Shown here: positions 33,918 to 45,016 of the stretch, piece by piece
Numbering within the stretch: the first letter of the stretch is position 1
Layout: each line of letters begins with the position of its first letter
NCBI GenBank assembly: GCA_019693395.1
Contig: JAAMXP010000162.1
Location: 44,630-108,629, forward strand
DNA length: 64,000 nt
Source: Ettlia oleoabundans
Taxonomy: Eukaryota > Chlorophyta > Chlorophyceae > Chlamydomonadales
Direction of reading: 5' to 3'
The notes under the pieces: model-generated
The model's database searches: none
What the model saw: the letters and a program-made list of their open reading frames with translations, nothing else
Told to the model about the DNA's origin: nothing
Position numbers and translations under genes: made by a program

Positions 33918-36900
33918 TCAAGTACTGGCATAGTGGGTCAAGCCACTCGGGACGGCATTTGATGGGAAGTTGGGAAGATGGTGCTGCTGGGTCGCTCCCC
34001 CCAAAGAAGGTGCTCCTAAAGCAGCACCCCAGATCGTGCTGGAATCAGGCAGCACCATGCCACTGCTGCCGCTGGCGCTGCCGAACAGTGACGACTCTTG
34101 CCCAGCGAAGGCCGGTGCTGTTGGTGCGCCAGGCTGAGGCAATGACGCAAACAAGCTGCCGTTCCCGCCGCCGCCACTGGGCAGCAGGGACGCTTGGATG
34201 AAATGCGTGTTGGGCGGCGCGATGGATCCAGGCCGTGGTGCCACTGGGCTGTTGGCGATGCTGCTGCTGTGCATGCTGTGCTGCGGCGTGGCAGCGCCGC
34301 TCTGGCTGAGCGGTGAGCTGCTTCCCATGCTGGCGGACAGGGGCCCAGGGGCCATGGGAGCAGGGCTGTGCACCGCGGGCGAGTCCAAGGGACCCCCGCT
34401 AAACAGCCCGCCCCCGCCCCACAACCCTGAGCCACCGCCAGCAAACAGGCTGTTTTCAGTGCTAAGCAGGGCTGCGTGAGGTAGTAATGGCGACGACAGC
34501 CGCAACTCAGATCCAGATGTGTGCTTTGAGCCACCGCTGGCTGGGCTCGCTAGCACTCTAATCACATGCTGCTGCTGCTTATGCTGAATCGAAACCTGCT
34601 GCTGAGCAGCATCCGCAGCAGCAGCGGTAGCCACGGCCCGAGTCTCGGCGGCTGCCGCACGCTGTGCTGCTGCCGCTACCTCGGCTCGTGCCGCTTCAAG
34701 CTGCTGCTTCAGACCCTGGGCTGTAGCGGCAGCCTGCTGTGCACGCTGCTCAGCAGCAGCCAGCTGTGCCTGAAGCACTCGCCGCTCCTCTTCAGCCTCT
34801 GCCACCGTACACCGCCTCCCATGCTCAGCAGCCTCCAGCGCCGCCACGAGGGAAGCCTTCTCCGCAGCCAGCACCTCACACTTGCTCCTCTCCTGGGCAG
34901 CCTCAGCGCGTGCGCGACCTAAAGCCTCAGCAGCAGTTGCTTCCGCTGCTGCCACTGCACTATGCTGCTGTTCCAGCATCGCCTGCTGTTGCCGTAGCTG
35001 GGCCTGCACCAGCGCTAGCTCCTCCCTGGCAGCCGCCGCCGCCGCTGCTGTGGCTGCATCCGCGGCCTCAGCTGCGCTCTTCTTGCCACGAGCCTCGGCT
35101 GCCTCCCGCCGCTTGCGTTCCTGAGTCAGCTGCTTCTGAAGCACACGGGCCTCCGCTGCCGCCTCAGACTCTCGCAACCGTGCGGCCTGCAGCTCCGCCG
35201 CAGCTTCCGCCGCTGCACGTTCATATTCCCTGTGAACGCATAGCATCAGCAAGCAGAAGGGTTGAATGGTAACTGTCTGATACTTGCATTATGAGGCGAT
35301 CTGCGGACACAGTGCAGCCAGACACGCAGCAAGAGGCCATCACAGGGTGCTCGCATGCCAAGAGGTGGTGCTGAAATCACCCACCACACCTCTCTGACAG
35401 ATTGAGAGGCAGCGCACAGACCAAATCCACCCACAAGCACCCACCTCTTTTGGGCCGCCTCCACATACGTGCTCTCCTTAATCTTGGAGATGCTGCGCTC
35501 CAACTCACGCAATTTCAATTTCTGCACTTGACGGGTGACAGACCATCAAATTGGCATGAATAGCTTAAAGCGAACCTGTTGTCGACCAGTACAAAGTGTG
35601 GGCAGACAGCCCCAACCACAATGCAAATGCATGGACGGACAAATTTGCACTGCCTTGTCGCGAGCATCACGCACCATGCCCTCCTTTTCGACCTGCAGGG
35701 CAGCAGCAGGTCGGGGAGGAATGCGTTGCTTTGTGAGCGGTGCTGGTGTGGTTGAACGCCAGCCATAGTCATTGGCTGCATCGCCTGCGCTTGCAACTGT
35801 ACCAGCGCCCCAACCTCCCATACATGCTGCCCAGAGTGTAGTACTGCCGTACCAACAGACCGGTGGCCACACCATACGGAACATCCATACGCTCCCGCTA
35901 CAGCGCCGTCGCCCTTTTCTCAACTCACCCGCAGCGCCTGAACCTCCTGCAGCAGCTTTGCGGCCTCCTCCCGCACCGGCCGCTCAGCCTCGCCCACTCT
36001 GCGCACCAGCTGGGCAATGCGGAGGTCGGCCCACTCTCGGTGCTGCCGCAGGCTGGCCAGCTCTGCTCAGGAGGGATGGGTGGTAGCGCAATGAGGCAAT
36101 TGAAAGCGGTCAGTGTGAAGGCTGGCAAATGGATAAGGCTCAGCAGCAAAAACAGCAGCACAACACAGTGACAAGGGGCAGCAGGCACGAATGTTTCGCA
36201 ACGGTCCGCGAAAACACTGCACCCAATGCTGCCAAAGTGTGCAGTGCGGTGCCAGTTGCCATATGCAATGAGGGAGAAGCAGCAACTAGCAGCCAGCCAC
36301 ACACCTTCTTCCAGCGTCTGGGGTTTGTCTGCAACAGGCGCTGCAGCACTGCTGCTAGCAGCCGCTGCAGTGCAGCTGCCCAACTCCTGCCCGTCTCCTG
36401 CGCCTGTAGCATTGGCTGCCACAGGCTCAGTGAGGCCCAGCAACTGGATGTCTATGGTTTGCAAGGTTTGTAATCCAGCATCTGCAGGCATAATTGTGGG
36501 GGCGCACAGCAGGCGCATTAAAGGCTGCAGGGACTCCATAAAAGTGGGTTTCCAAGAAAATTACGCAGCTCCAGGCTCAATCTGCATGCATGCCATGGAC
36601 CAGTCAGACAGCACATCAGCCATGTCAGCAGAAATCCCACTACCTTCGCATGAGTTGAGCTCCTTGTACTCATCAGCGGTACACACCTCCACCCCTCTAC
36701 CTGCAAGCGGTATGATTCAGAGGGCCAGGTCATAGAATACATTGGATAATGACTTGCAAGGGTACAGAAGACCTGCAAGGTCGCAAGTGATGGGCATACA
36801 CGCAGCAGGAGCGAGTCCAAGCAGCAGCGACATCAGCAGACTTAGCAGGCACTAAAAGCAGTGCTGGCATTGGCAGGGCAACCTACAGTAGGTCCAGCAG

Positions 36901-38872
36901 TGCTTGCCTGGCCCCAGTAGCACCCGCAGGGATGGCAGCTGCCCAGGGATGAGCTGCTGCTTGGACAGCTGTTCCAGGATGAGCGCACGCTGCTCTGCAG
37001 AGAGGTTGGTGGGCAGCACCTGCAGTCCAGCTGCAGATGAGGGCTGCATGCCAGCCACGCCTGCTCCGCCGTCGCTGCCAGCGCTTTGGCTGTTGTGTCC
37101 AGCTGTCATCGACGGCGCCTGCTGTGCCTCCTCTGCTGCCGCCACGGCATCAGGCTCGGCAGCAACGCCATCTGTCTTGCTACTGCCGCTGGTGCTGCTA
37201 ACCCCGCTGACACTTGAACTGCTGCGGCGAAGGCTGGCCAGGCTCTGCATGGCCTTGCTAACCTGCTGCTGCAGGCCCAGCATCTGCTGAGCCACACGCC
37301 CAGTGAAACCCCCAACGCTGCCAGCAGCACTTACGGTGCCAGCAGCGGCATCCACCGCCATGACGGGTGCCGCCACGTGCTGCTGCTCCTGCTGTTGCGG
37401 AGCATCTGCCCCTGAGGAATTTGCAGCACCAGCCTCATCCGGTGGGGCCATGGCTGGCTGCACATCGCTGGCTGCCTCGGCCACCCCACTTCCGACATTG
37501 CTGCCTGCATCCGCAGCTGCGCCCATGGCGGTTGAGGCATTGGTGGAGGCAGAGGGATGATCCGAAACACCCAGCTCTTGCAGCAACGCCTGCAGATCAC
37601 TCTCAGCAGCTCCTGCTGACGTCAGTTTGGTGAGAACATCATCCTCTGTAGCCAGCAGGGCCTGCCACTGTGGGTGGAGCAGCAACTGCTGACCCTGGGG
37701 CGAGCGCAGCGCCGCCACGGCAGAGGCAACCGCCACGCTCACCGACGTCTGGCCCGGCCCTCCGCGGCCTGACAATGCAGCCTTTGTCACCACACCCTCA
37801 CTGCAGCCGCCGCTGCCGCTCGCGCTGCTGACTGAGGCACCTCTGCCACTGCCGCTGCTGCTGGCTGGTTCCGACGAGGAACGCAGGTCCCCTGCCGTCA
37901 GCTGCCGCTGCAGCTGGTGCTGCAGCTGTGTATGGTCTGCCTTGGGCAGCCGCTCAACCAGCCCTACCACTATCTCGGAAAGGTACTTCAGCAGCTCAAA
38001 CGGCTGCAGCGGTCTGCAAGGCCGGGTGTGCAAGGCAACACGAGCGGGGTGAATGGTGAGTTGACAGGTTAGCAGTGTGGCACTGCATGCCGTGCCCCAT
38101 GTAGTTGAAGATCCCTAAATCTTCGCAAAAGGCTTTACAAAAACAGTGCGTGCGCTGCCACGACATAAATGCTGTGGCAGCAGGGGTGCCGGCGTGTGGA
38201 AGTAGGCAGCTGAAGTACACGCGGCACCATTGAACAAAACGCACATGCCTGTCGCTGCTGGCCTTCCAAACTACCCCTGGAAAGAGTTCAAAGGCCCACC
38301 TGTCGATCTTGGTGATGTCGTGGCGACGGATCCACTTGAGGGCTGAGTCATACGTCACTTCCCGCTTCGCCTGATGCACCTCCAGGCACGCACGCTGCAA
38401 CCAGAGATGCATTCGAGTATGGGGAGAAGGATGGTGGTGGTGGCCAGTACCCAGGTCAGCATGTATCCAGAGTTATTGACTGAGCAGAACTGTCCGACGG
38501 GATGAGGCCAAGCAACACGCAGGGGCCGAGGCATGCAGGACGGGCAAGGAGCCGCCGCCTGGCGGTAAGCTGCAGGTTGCTGAGTCTCGGCCCCAGCAGC
38601 CTTCGCCATTCGTGCCCTCTCATGCACGGGAACCGTTGTTCACGCACCTGTGCCACCGCCTCGCTGTATCCTGCCCGCTTCAGCCTGTCGAGCACCTGCC
38701 CACATTTTATGGACTCTAGCAGCTCCGCAAGTCGGCCATTGATTCCATCGTCGCTTCCACAGCCCAACAACAACTCATAGGCGGCAGACGAGCCCGCATT
38801 GGCCAAGTCAGGCTGAGGTCTTGCCGAGGAGGTGCCGCTCGTTGCAGCTGCCCGCTTGCTCTTCTTCCCCAT
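33918..38872 (-). CDS. UBA-like / coiled-coil protein with disordered tail, no RING domain seen
   Basis: Start at ATG 38872 (MGKKSKRAAATSG, a basic N-terminus). Early exons encode LAELLESIKCGQVLDRLKRA-GYSEAVAQ and RACLEVHQAKREVTYDSALK-WIRRHD. This GYxExxA...A pattern looks like a UBA-type three-helix module and recalls the N-terminal region of plant MIP1/RF298 proteins. A Ser/Ala/Gln-rich stretch follows, then VLLGPG-RGVEVCTADEYKEL, and a coiled coil from ELASLRQHREWADLRIAQLV through KLKLRELERSISKIKES. The longest block, 33918-35231, is a heptad-rich Ala/Glu/Gln coiled coil followed by a Ser/Gly/Pro tail ending THYAST-TGA. Plant MIP1/RF298 proteins end in a RING; I find no Cys/His cluster here. 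Two donors (36906 and 35652) are GC and are needed for frame. Function unknown; ubiquitin binding is only a suggestion. Confidence 0.75.
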
Positions 38873-39405
38873 GCTCTCTCGCCGCTCTAGCCGCTATGTT
38901 TAACCCAGCCGGCGCCTCGCCCAGCCTGTCCAACCAGCCACCCTATGGTGAACAGTTAACGGCGTTGGACGTAGCGACAACACACCTCCAGTACTTGTAA
39001 ACTGTCGGGGAATGCGATCGCCGGAATGCGGCATGCCCTTATCGGGTGATGAGGTGGTGCCACCATGCGGCGGCGATGTGGCGGGAGCTGCAGCTGCAGG
39101 TGTCATGAGCAGTGGTTGGTGCATTCATTCATTCATGTCTGATTGTACCTCCCCGCCAGCGGGTATCCTGGCGCAGACTCTGTAACATCCCTCAGTCAGC
39201 AGCTGCAGGTGTCATGTCTTTGCCTCCTCAGGCTGACAACCGCACTTTACAGTCAATGCAACATGTGAATGCACGCAATTGGCCGGGGAACAGATTACCA
39301 AAGTTGCAGCTTTCAGCCGGAGTCAGCGTTCGTGGGTGGTACAGGTATGTGGCGCTGACTGTTTAATTGAACAAGTGACCAACATCCATTCAGCACATGC
39401 ATGCA
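38873..39405. other. intergenic spacer
   Basis: Holds the 5' flank of the coiled-coil gene and the 3' UTR of the CBS gene. TTACA at 39247-39251, about 155 bases behind the CBS stop, fits its poly(A) signal. No other gene seen. Confidence 0.4.
39247..39251 (-). terminator. TGTAA polyadenylation signal (minus strand), CBS gene
   Basis: TTACA on the plus strand, about 155 bases behind the stop of the CBS-domain gene. Confidence 0.4.
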
Positions 39406-42400
39406 TCACTGCGTCACCATGCGCAGCACATCCGTTGGGGTCACTACTCCAGTTGCCCGGCCATCACCATCCACAACATAAACCCTGCACTGTAAACGCA
39501 TGGAGGCAGCTCGGCAGCGGGAGAGCAGCCTGGAGCACGCTGCAACGACGCACCACTCTCACAAAACCCTCTAATATAGGTAGAGTGTTTTAGCTAGTCA
39601 CCCAATTGCCAGATCATGTGCCACTTTTACTCATACCCTTGGCCTGCCCATTGCCGGCCGTACTCCGGCTCCTCCTCACCCCACCTGTGCTTGTTGTGGT
39701 CAACCAGCTGGTTGATGGCCTCCTTGAATGCAGACTCTGGCGCACAGGTGACCAGCGGGATGGCGGCAGAAGCCTCACGCCAGTGTCCTGCCTGCACAGC
39801 ATTGGCAATGGCTGGGCCTGTTCAACCAAACATTGCCTACACAGAGCAGCCGTTTGTGGTATGCAAGGGCAACACAGTGCAAAACACCATTGGCATCAGT
39901 GTTTCCCAGACGCTGGTAAGGTGAATATCATATGGAGGGAAAACCATCAAGGCACGTACCCTGACCACTTTTGGCAGGTTGTCAACTAGGCAGTCTTCCC
40001 ACCGCAGTCCGCAGCCCTTCATCAGCAGCAGGAAGCTGCCCACAGGCAGGGCCAGGGCGCCAAACCTGCAGCAACAGGGAGGCGGTGCAGGAGCGTGCCT
40101 GCTACCAGAGGACATGCACAACATGGCATAGCATCGCATGGCATGGCATAACAGGCGTGACAGACAAGAACCAGTTAAGGTTGAATCTCAAGGTAGATTA
40201 TGAGTGGCAAGGTGCGGACCTGTCAGGCGTCAGGCCCCGCAGGTCACTATTAGATAGGTTTGCGATAAGTGGGCCGCCGTCAGCCTCAGTCACGCCAATC
40301 CCCGACAGCCCATTGCGGTGCATGGTGGCAAAGGCTGCAAGCATGTTACTGGGACTTAAACCAGCAATCAGGGCACCAGTCGGGGCGGCAAATAGGCATG
40401 AGCTGCCAGAAGGCATGGCAGCAAGGCAAGAAGAGGATAGAGGACCACCAGGCCAAGCTTGGCCAAAAAGCGCTGTCATTGCCCTGAGAGGACCTGCCCA
40501 GTGACACTGAAACAATGCCTCCCTGCACGAACACCTGTTAGTGCGGGCATGCTGGCTGGAACGGTCTGCACGTGCCCGCTGAGCAGTCCCAATTTGGAAA
40601 GGGGCCAGTTAAATGCCTCATCCAGCCTGCACGTCAAGCATGTGTTCGAGAGACACTACACCATTGACAACTCATAAACGCCATAGGTGCAGCGGGGATT
40701 GCATAGACGGAGCCGACGCTGCAAGCAGTTGGCAGCCACGGCTTATGAGAGGACGTAAATCCCAAGACCACACAGCACTCAGCCAGGGCAGCGGAAATGA
40801 AGCGTCATTGGCACCAACTGCATGGCCCCACCTGTCCATGTGCGCTGCCAAGAGGCGCAACACGTCTGTCTGTGACACAATGTCGCTGATGTGCCACTCA
40901 GGCACCGGTCCATCGGGCGTCTGCTCGCCTGCAGCAAGCAAGCGACACTAACATGGTCTATCCGGGCAGGCATGGGGCAGCAGCTCTGGTGACGTGTTAA
41001 AGCGTGGGCGTGTTGGCATGCCGCAGGTAATAGGTACATTTAACTGTGGAGCACGCTGCATGCGGCTGCTCACCTGGCAGGATATCAAAGACTGCCACTC
41101 GGTGGTGCACCCTCAAGTGGTGGTGGGGCACGCGCAATCTTGGTGCCAACCTGGAACAAACAATGGGAAAAAGCTGTGTGGACGGCAAGGAGAAAAGGTG
41201 AGGGTGAAATACTTCACAAAATGGACGGCGCATCTGGATTGTTACATTGGGAGGCCAAGCAACAGCGAGCATGAACGAGGTCCAGGTTGCAGCACAAGGT
41301 GCCACTGCCAGCACCATTCAGGAGCACCCCTAAGCTTTTTGTACTTGCTACGCCCTCCCTTTATCGTTCATGTGCACCTGACCCTAAATCCAGTCTCCAC
41401 CACCTCCAGCAGATTGGTCTCTGTGTCACCTGCAGGCCAGAATCATAGCGCATGCAGAGAACTGATGGGTTGACGACACAGCCAATTTGCTGAGGTATGT
41501 GGATCGAATAGCAGCAACGCAGGCTGCATGGCACCTACACACAAGTTCTGAGAGCCGGCTAGAATTGAACAGGTGCTGCAAGACAGGCATTCCCATGCAG
41601 GCGATCAAGCACCACAGAGGTTGCGCCAGGGGTACAGTAATAAACCATGCAGCCCTGCACTCCTGCCTGGACCATGAAGGAGCGGCTCACCTTTGAACCA
41701 CAGGTCGCCTCCGTGCAGCACAGTGCTGAGCTTTCTGGAACAGAACTCAACACCCACTGCACAGCGCATGGCACACAGTGGTACCTAGTTGTGCATGGCC
41801 AGCGGGCGCTGCCGCATGTGGACGCAGTGGAGCTAAAATGACCTGTCCTAACCCCACCCGCTCCTAATTGGAGCGGCAATGCAGATGCCCTAAAACGTTG
41901 GCAGCTCTACTCTAGCATGGACAACTGTGCCATTGAAGAGTGTTGCTTTCCCGAACAGTACGCTTCTCTCTGCCCAGATATGCAGTGGCCACCCCCCCAT
42001 CCACCACCTCCATACCATCTACCCACCTGATTGCAGCTCTGCAATAGAAAGCCGCTTCTGCTTTTCCAGGAATCCACTGTCTAGCAGCTCGGGGTACACC
42101 ACTGCCAGTGAGGGACAGCCAGCAGTGGGCAGTCGGTTCAAAAAGGGCAGAGGTGCATCTGAGGGGTGGTTCCATCCAGCTCTACATATTAATGTGGCAT
42201 GCAGAAAATGCAGCAAGATGATGTACAGGAGGTCAGGCGATTGAGGAGGACACTTGAATCAGGGCTCCTTCCTTGCCCAGCTCGACTGACAGCAAGTGAC
42301 GAGAGTCAAAGCTCGCAGCAAGCAGCACAGCTCCAAACATACAATATCGGCCCATCTGTATAATCTCCTTTAGTTTGTAAGGTTCAAGTTGTGCCCACCA

Positions 42401-43304
42401 CAGCTGCTCTGAGCCACTGTCAACGACCACAATGGCAGCTCTGGGCAGCAGCACTCCAGCTGACAGCGGTTCTGGTAGCACTCACCCCGCAGCATTGCCC
42501 CCAGTAAGTCTGCCACATCCACCATGCCAACATACTCCCCGCTAGCCAGATCGCTAACGGGGGCACTGAGGATATTGTAGGATGCCAGGATCTGCAAGAG
42601 CGGGGACGGTGCAGGGTCGACGTCAGGGTTTTAGGATAAGAACAGGCAACATGCTTGGAACACAAACTCTTCCTTCTGCGAGGTACCTAATGTTTGAAAC
42701 GCACATCATGTGAAGCACAGCATCCCACGCTTTGCCACAGTTGCCGGGTGAAACGACAAGCACTATGGCGTTGCCGATGGTTGCCGCACCTTCATGGCAT
42801 ACCCCACCGTCTGAGAGGTGTCAAACTTGATCAGCTCCGGGGGCTTGGCTGGGCCCGCCAGCGGACCCTGCAGGATACGATATCAAGCAAGGATTTAGGG
42901 TGTAAAACAGGTAAGGTAGGCTATGGTCTTGGGGCTGAAGCTGGCTTCACAGGACTGGAGGCGTAGGTGACACCGCTGTGCTGCCAAGCCCGGCAATGCA
43001 GCAGGCACAGGCAGTGTGCCAACGAATGAAGATTTTCTGAACAATAGACTGGAAGTTCCAGCTTAGCAGCTTATTGCTGAGGGCTCACCTTGAGCCTGTT
43101 CAACTCATCCAAGAAATCTCCCTGCAACTCAAGACAACTCAATCACTGAAGCCGGTGGGCGGCGGGGGGTGCGCAGTTTCGCCCACCTTGTCAATTACCT
43201 CGGCGCACCCTTACTCTTCCAAAATGATTTCCACTCACCAAGCGTTTGCTTGCCAAGAGTTTTCCCGCACTGGAGAAGGGGCGCGGCTCCCCCAATCCTG
43301 GCAT
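39406..43304 (-). CDS. multi-CBS-domain protein, AMPK-gamma/SNF4-like architecture
   Basis: Probably an adenine-nucleotide or energy sensor; several CBS motifs form what looks like two Bateman modules. Start ATG at 43304 (MPGLGEPRPFSSAGKLLASK), exon 43239-43304, then 43089-43121, 42790-42867 and 42486-42591, all joining in phase. The first CBS motif covers SQTVGYAMKILASYNILSAP to YVGMVDVADLLGAML. Later exons give VLHGGDLWF, HRVAVFDILPG and WHISDIVSQTDVLRLLAAHM (second motif), then AFATMHRNGLSGIGVTEADG with LIANLSNSDLRGL (third), and finally AIANAVQAGHWREASAAIPL with VYVVDGDGRATGVVTPTDVL ending VTQ-TGA (fourth). The exons at 41900-42300 in the middle are short and I could not settle them. Kinase-gamma function versus another CBS family (for example plant CBSX5/6) cannot be separated by eye. 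Confidence 0.82.
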
Positions 43305-43555
43305 CTCTGCACGAGTTCGGTCAGTTCCGGCGTATTTCGGTAAAATTGCACGAGCAGCCCTGCAAATTCAACCCTACCGCTGCATTTTGCAGGCACGTTG
43401 CGATTCGAGGGCTTTCGATTCCACGTCAGCGGTTCCGGGCTAGATCTCAAGCCTTGCAAAGCCCCCGTCAATACGCAGCACGCTATCTCGTGCGGCATTA
43501 TTGCTCATCACAAACACGCATTAACCAGCAAGCATCAGAAGCGTCGGTGTGCACT
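43305..43555. promoter_or_regulatory. 251-bp bidirectional promoter region
   Basis: Separates the start codons of the minus-strand CBS gene (43304) and the plus-strand HABP4/SERBP1-like gene (43556). Both transcripts must be driven from this interval or its UTRs. I see no clear TATA box. Confidence 0.55.
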
Positions 43556-44250
43556 ATGCTGGACAAGGCTCCGTCTTTGAGCAAAGCCGCGATGCGGTGA
43601 GCACCAGCAAAGCTGCACACGATGTCGGATACCGCGATGAGGACGAGGATCGGCAGTTCGGTGCTGCAAGCCACCCCAGGGTTCTCCACCGGCTCAGCGT
43701 TCCGCGACTTGCTGCTCGCACCAATACCTCTTCCCTGTTTGAACTTCTGCCCTTGTCTCAGGCACGTGGGGGACTACCGCCATCATGTGGAGCGTGCCAA
43801 GGATGAGCGGCTTGACCGCCGGGACTGCACGGGGCGTGGGCATGAGATGGAAAAGAAGCAGGGCGCCGGCAAGGCCAACTGGGGCAGCGTCATTGACACC
43901 GCCGAGCAGTGAGATCTGCCGCAAAAGTACCTAACTGGGCTGGCTGTGGCACGTTTCTTTTGCAGCCTGCCTGCTTGCCGTCCGTTCCGTGCCGTGCTGT
44001 TCGCCACGCTAGCCTTCCTGCAAACGCAGCCCACGCTGAGTGATATTACGTGCATTAGAAGCCAATAACCTGACAGAGACCTCTGCTGCATCTCTCCGTC
44101 GTGTCCATCTTCAGGGGCCTGTGGGAGGAGGAGATGGACATGGGCCCTGAAGCCGTGTCCCCACGCGACTTTGTGGACAATGAAGGCGTGCTGACCCTCG
44201 ACGAGTACGAGGCTTCGAGGAAGGCACAGCAGGAAACCACTAAGGCCTAG
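43556..44250 (+). CDS. HABP4/SERBP1 (Stm1-like) mRNA- and ribosome-binding protein, short form
   Basis: Members of this family bind ribosomes and mRNA and stabilise inactive 80S particles. Three exons, 43556-43596, 43762-43908 and 44115-44250, join in phase to 107 residues, short for the family. The start MLDKAPSLSKAAMR leads into HVGDYRHHVERAK, then the signature RRDCTGRGHEMEKKQGAGKA-NWGS, and the C-terminal block VLTLDEYEASRKAQQ of HABP4_PAI-RBP1 proteins. The start was chosen because the first exon ends at a consensus GTGAGC donor whose phase matches the TGTCTCAG acceptor. An alternative ATG at 43622 reads straight through the intron and gives an implausible hydrophobic insert. It lacks the long N-terminal region of plant RGGA-type relatives. 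Confidence 0.85.
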
Positions 44251-44627
44251 AAGCCATGCCGGTTGAAGCGCCGCCTGTTTTTCGCTGCCTGTTTTGCAGC
44301 CCCATTTCACTAAACATGGCGTAATGCACTGGCTGCTGGGGAACCCGGTGATACCACACAGGGGCATCGCTGTAGCTGCCAGTGATCCTTGCACTGCGTG
44401 TGCAGTGTGCATAGTGGATCCCGATTACAATCTGCTGATGCCATGTTTCCGACACTTGCCAGAGGCTTTGTGGGGCACGTTCTGGTGTCCCCGCCGTGAT
44501 GGACCTACCGTTACGTAAGCAACAAGCATCCTGTTCCCCCTGCTGTTTTCATATCAAGCAATGTTCGTATAGGCCTTTGTACAGTTTCAGATGTAGCGAC
44601 GTATTCCTCGCGATTTTCACGAACCTT

Positions 44628-44632
44628 TGTAA
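44628..44632 (+). terminator. TGTAA polyadenylation signal, SERBP1-like gene
   Basis: TGTAA about 380 bases behind the stop at 44248-44250. The remaining part of 44251-45016 contains no gene I can support. Confidence 0.35.
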
Positions 44633-45016
44633 GCATCACTGCAGTTGCCACCGTGAACAGCTGCAGGCGTGGGCGGGAGAGAGGTAGCGGCGCCACCAGC
44701 CCAACGGTGTGGCTCATATGCACCCATTTAGGAGTCTTTCGCCCTGAAATACTTGTTCTACGGCAGAAATAATTCTGGGGCGGGCTTTTGACGCACAGAT
44801 GGCTTACGTGGCACTTTGCACATTGCATGCTATAGCACCGCTGCTACCGCTTAACTTTCAGGGAAGGCCGTTGTCTTTAATGGATACAGTTGTCTTGCTC
44901 TATTTTCCTCTACTCCCTTATGGCGCAGTTGGCGGACACCAACTTTGGCTCAGCGCCGTGCTAGCTCGCTGAAGGCGCCGGGTGTGTGTCAGCGGACTCA
45001 CTGAATATTGAATACC

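Noticed and set aside
43622..43912. Alternative start and unspliced reading of the SERBP1-like gene
   Set aside because: Would insert a Leu/Pro/Cys-rich segment absent from the family; the GTGAGC/TGTCTCAG intron with matching phase is better.
44919..44990. tRNA-like A box (TGGCGCAGTTGG)
   Set aside because: No B box, no acceptor-stem pairing and no cloverleaf within 90 bases; chance match.
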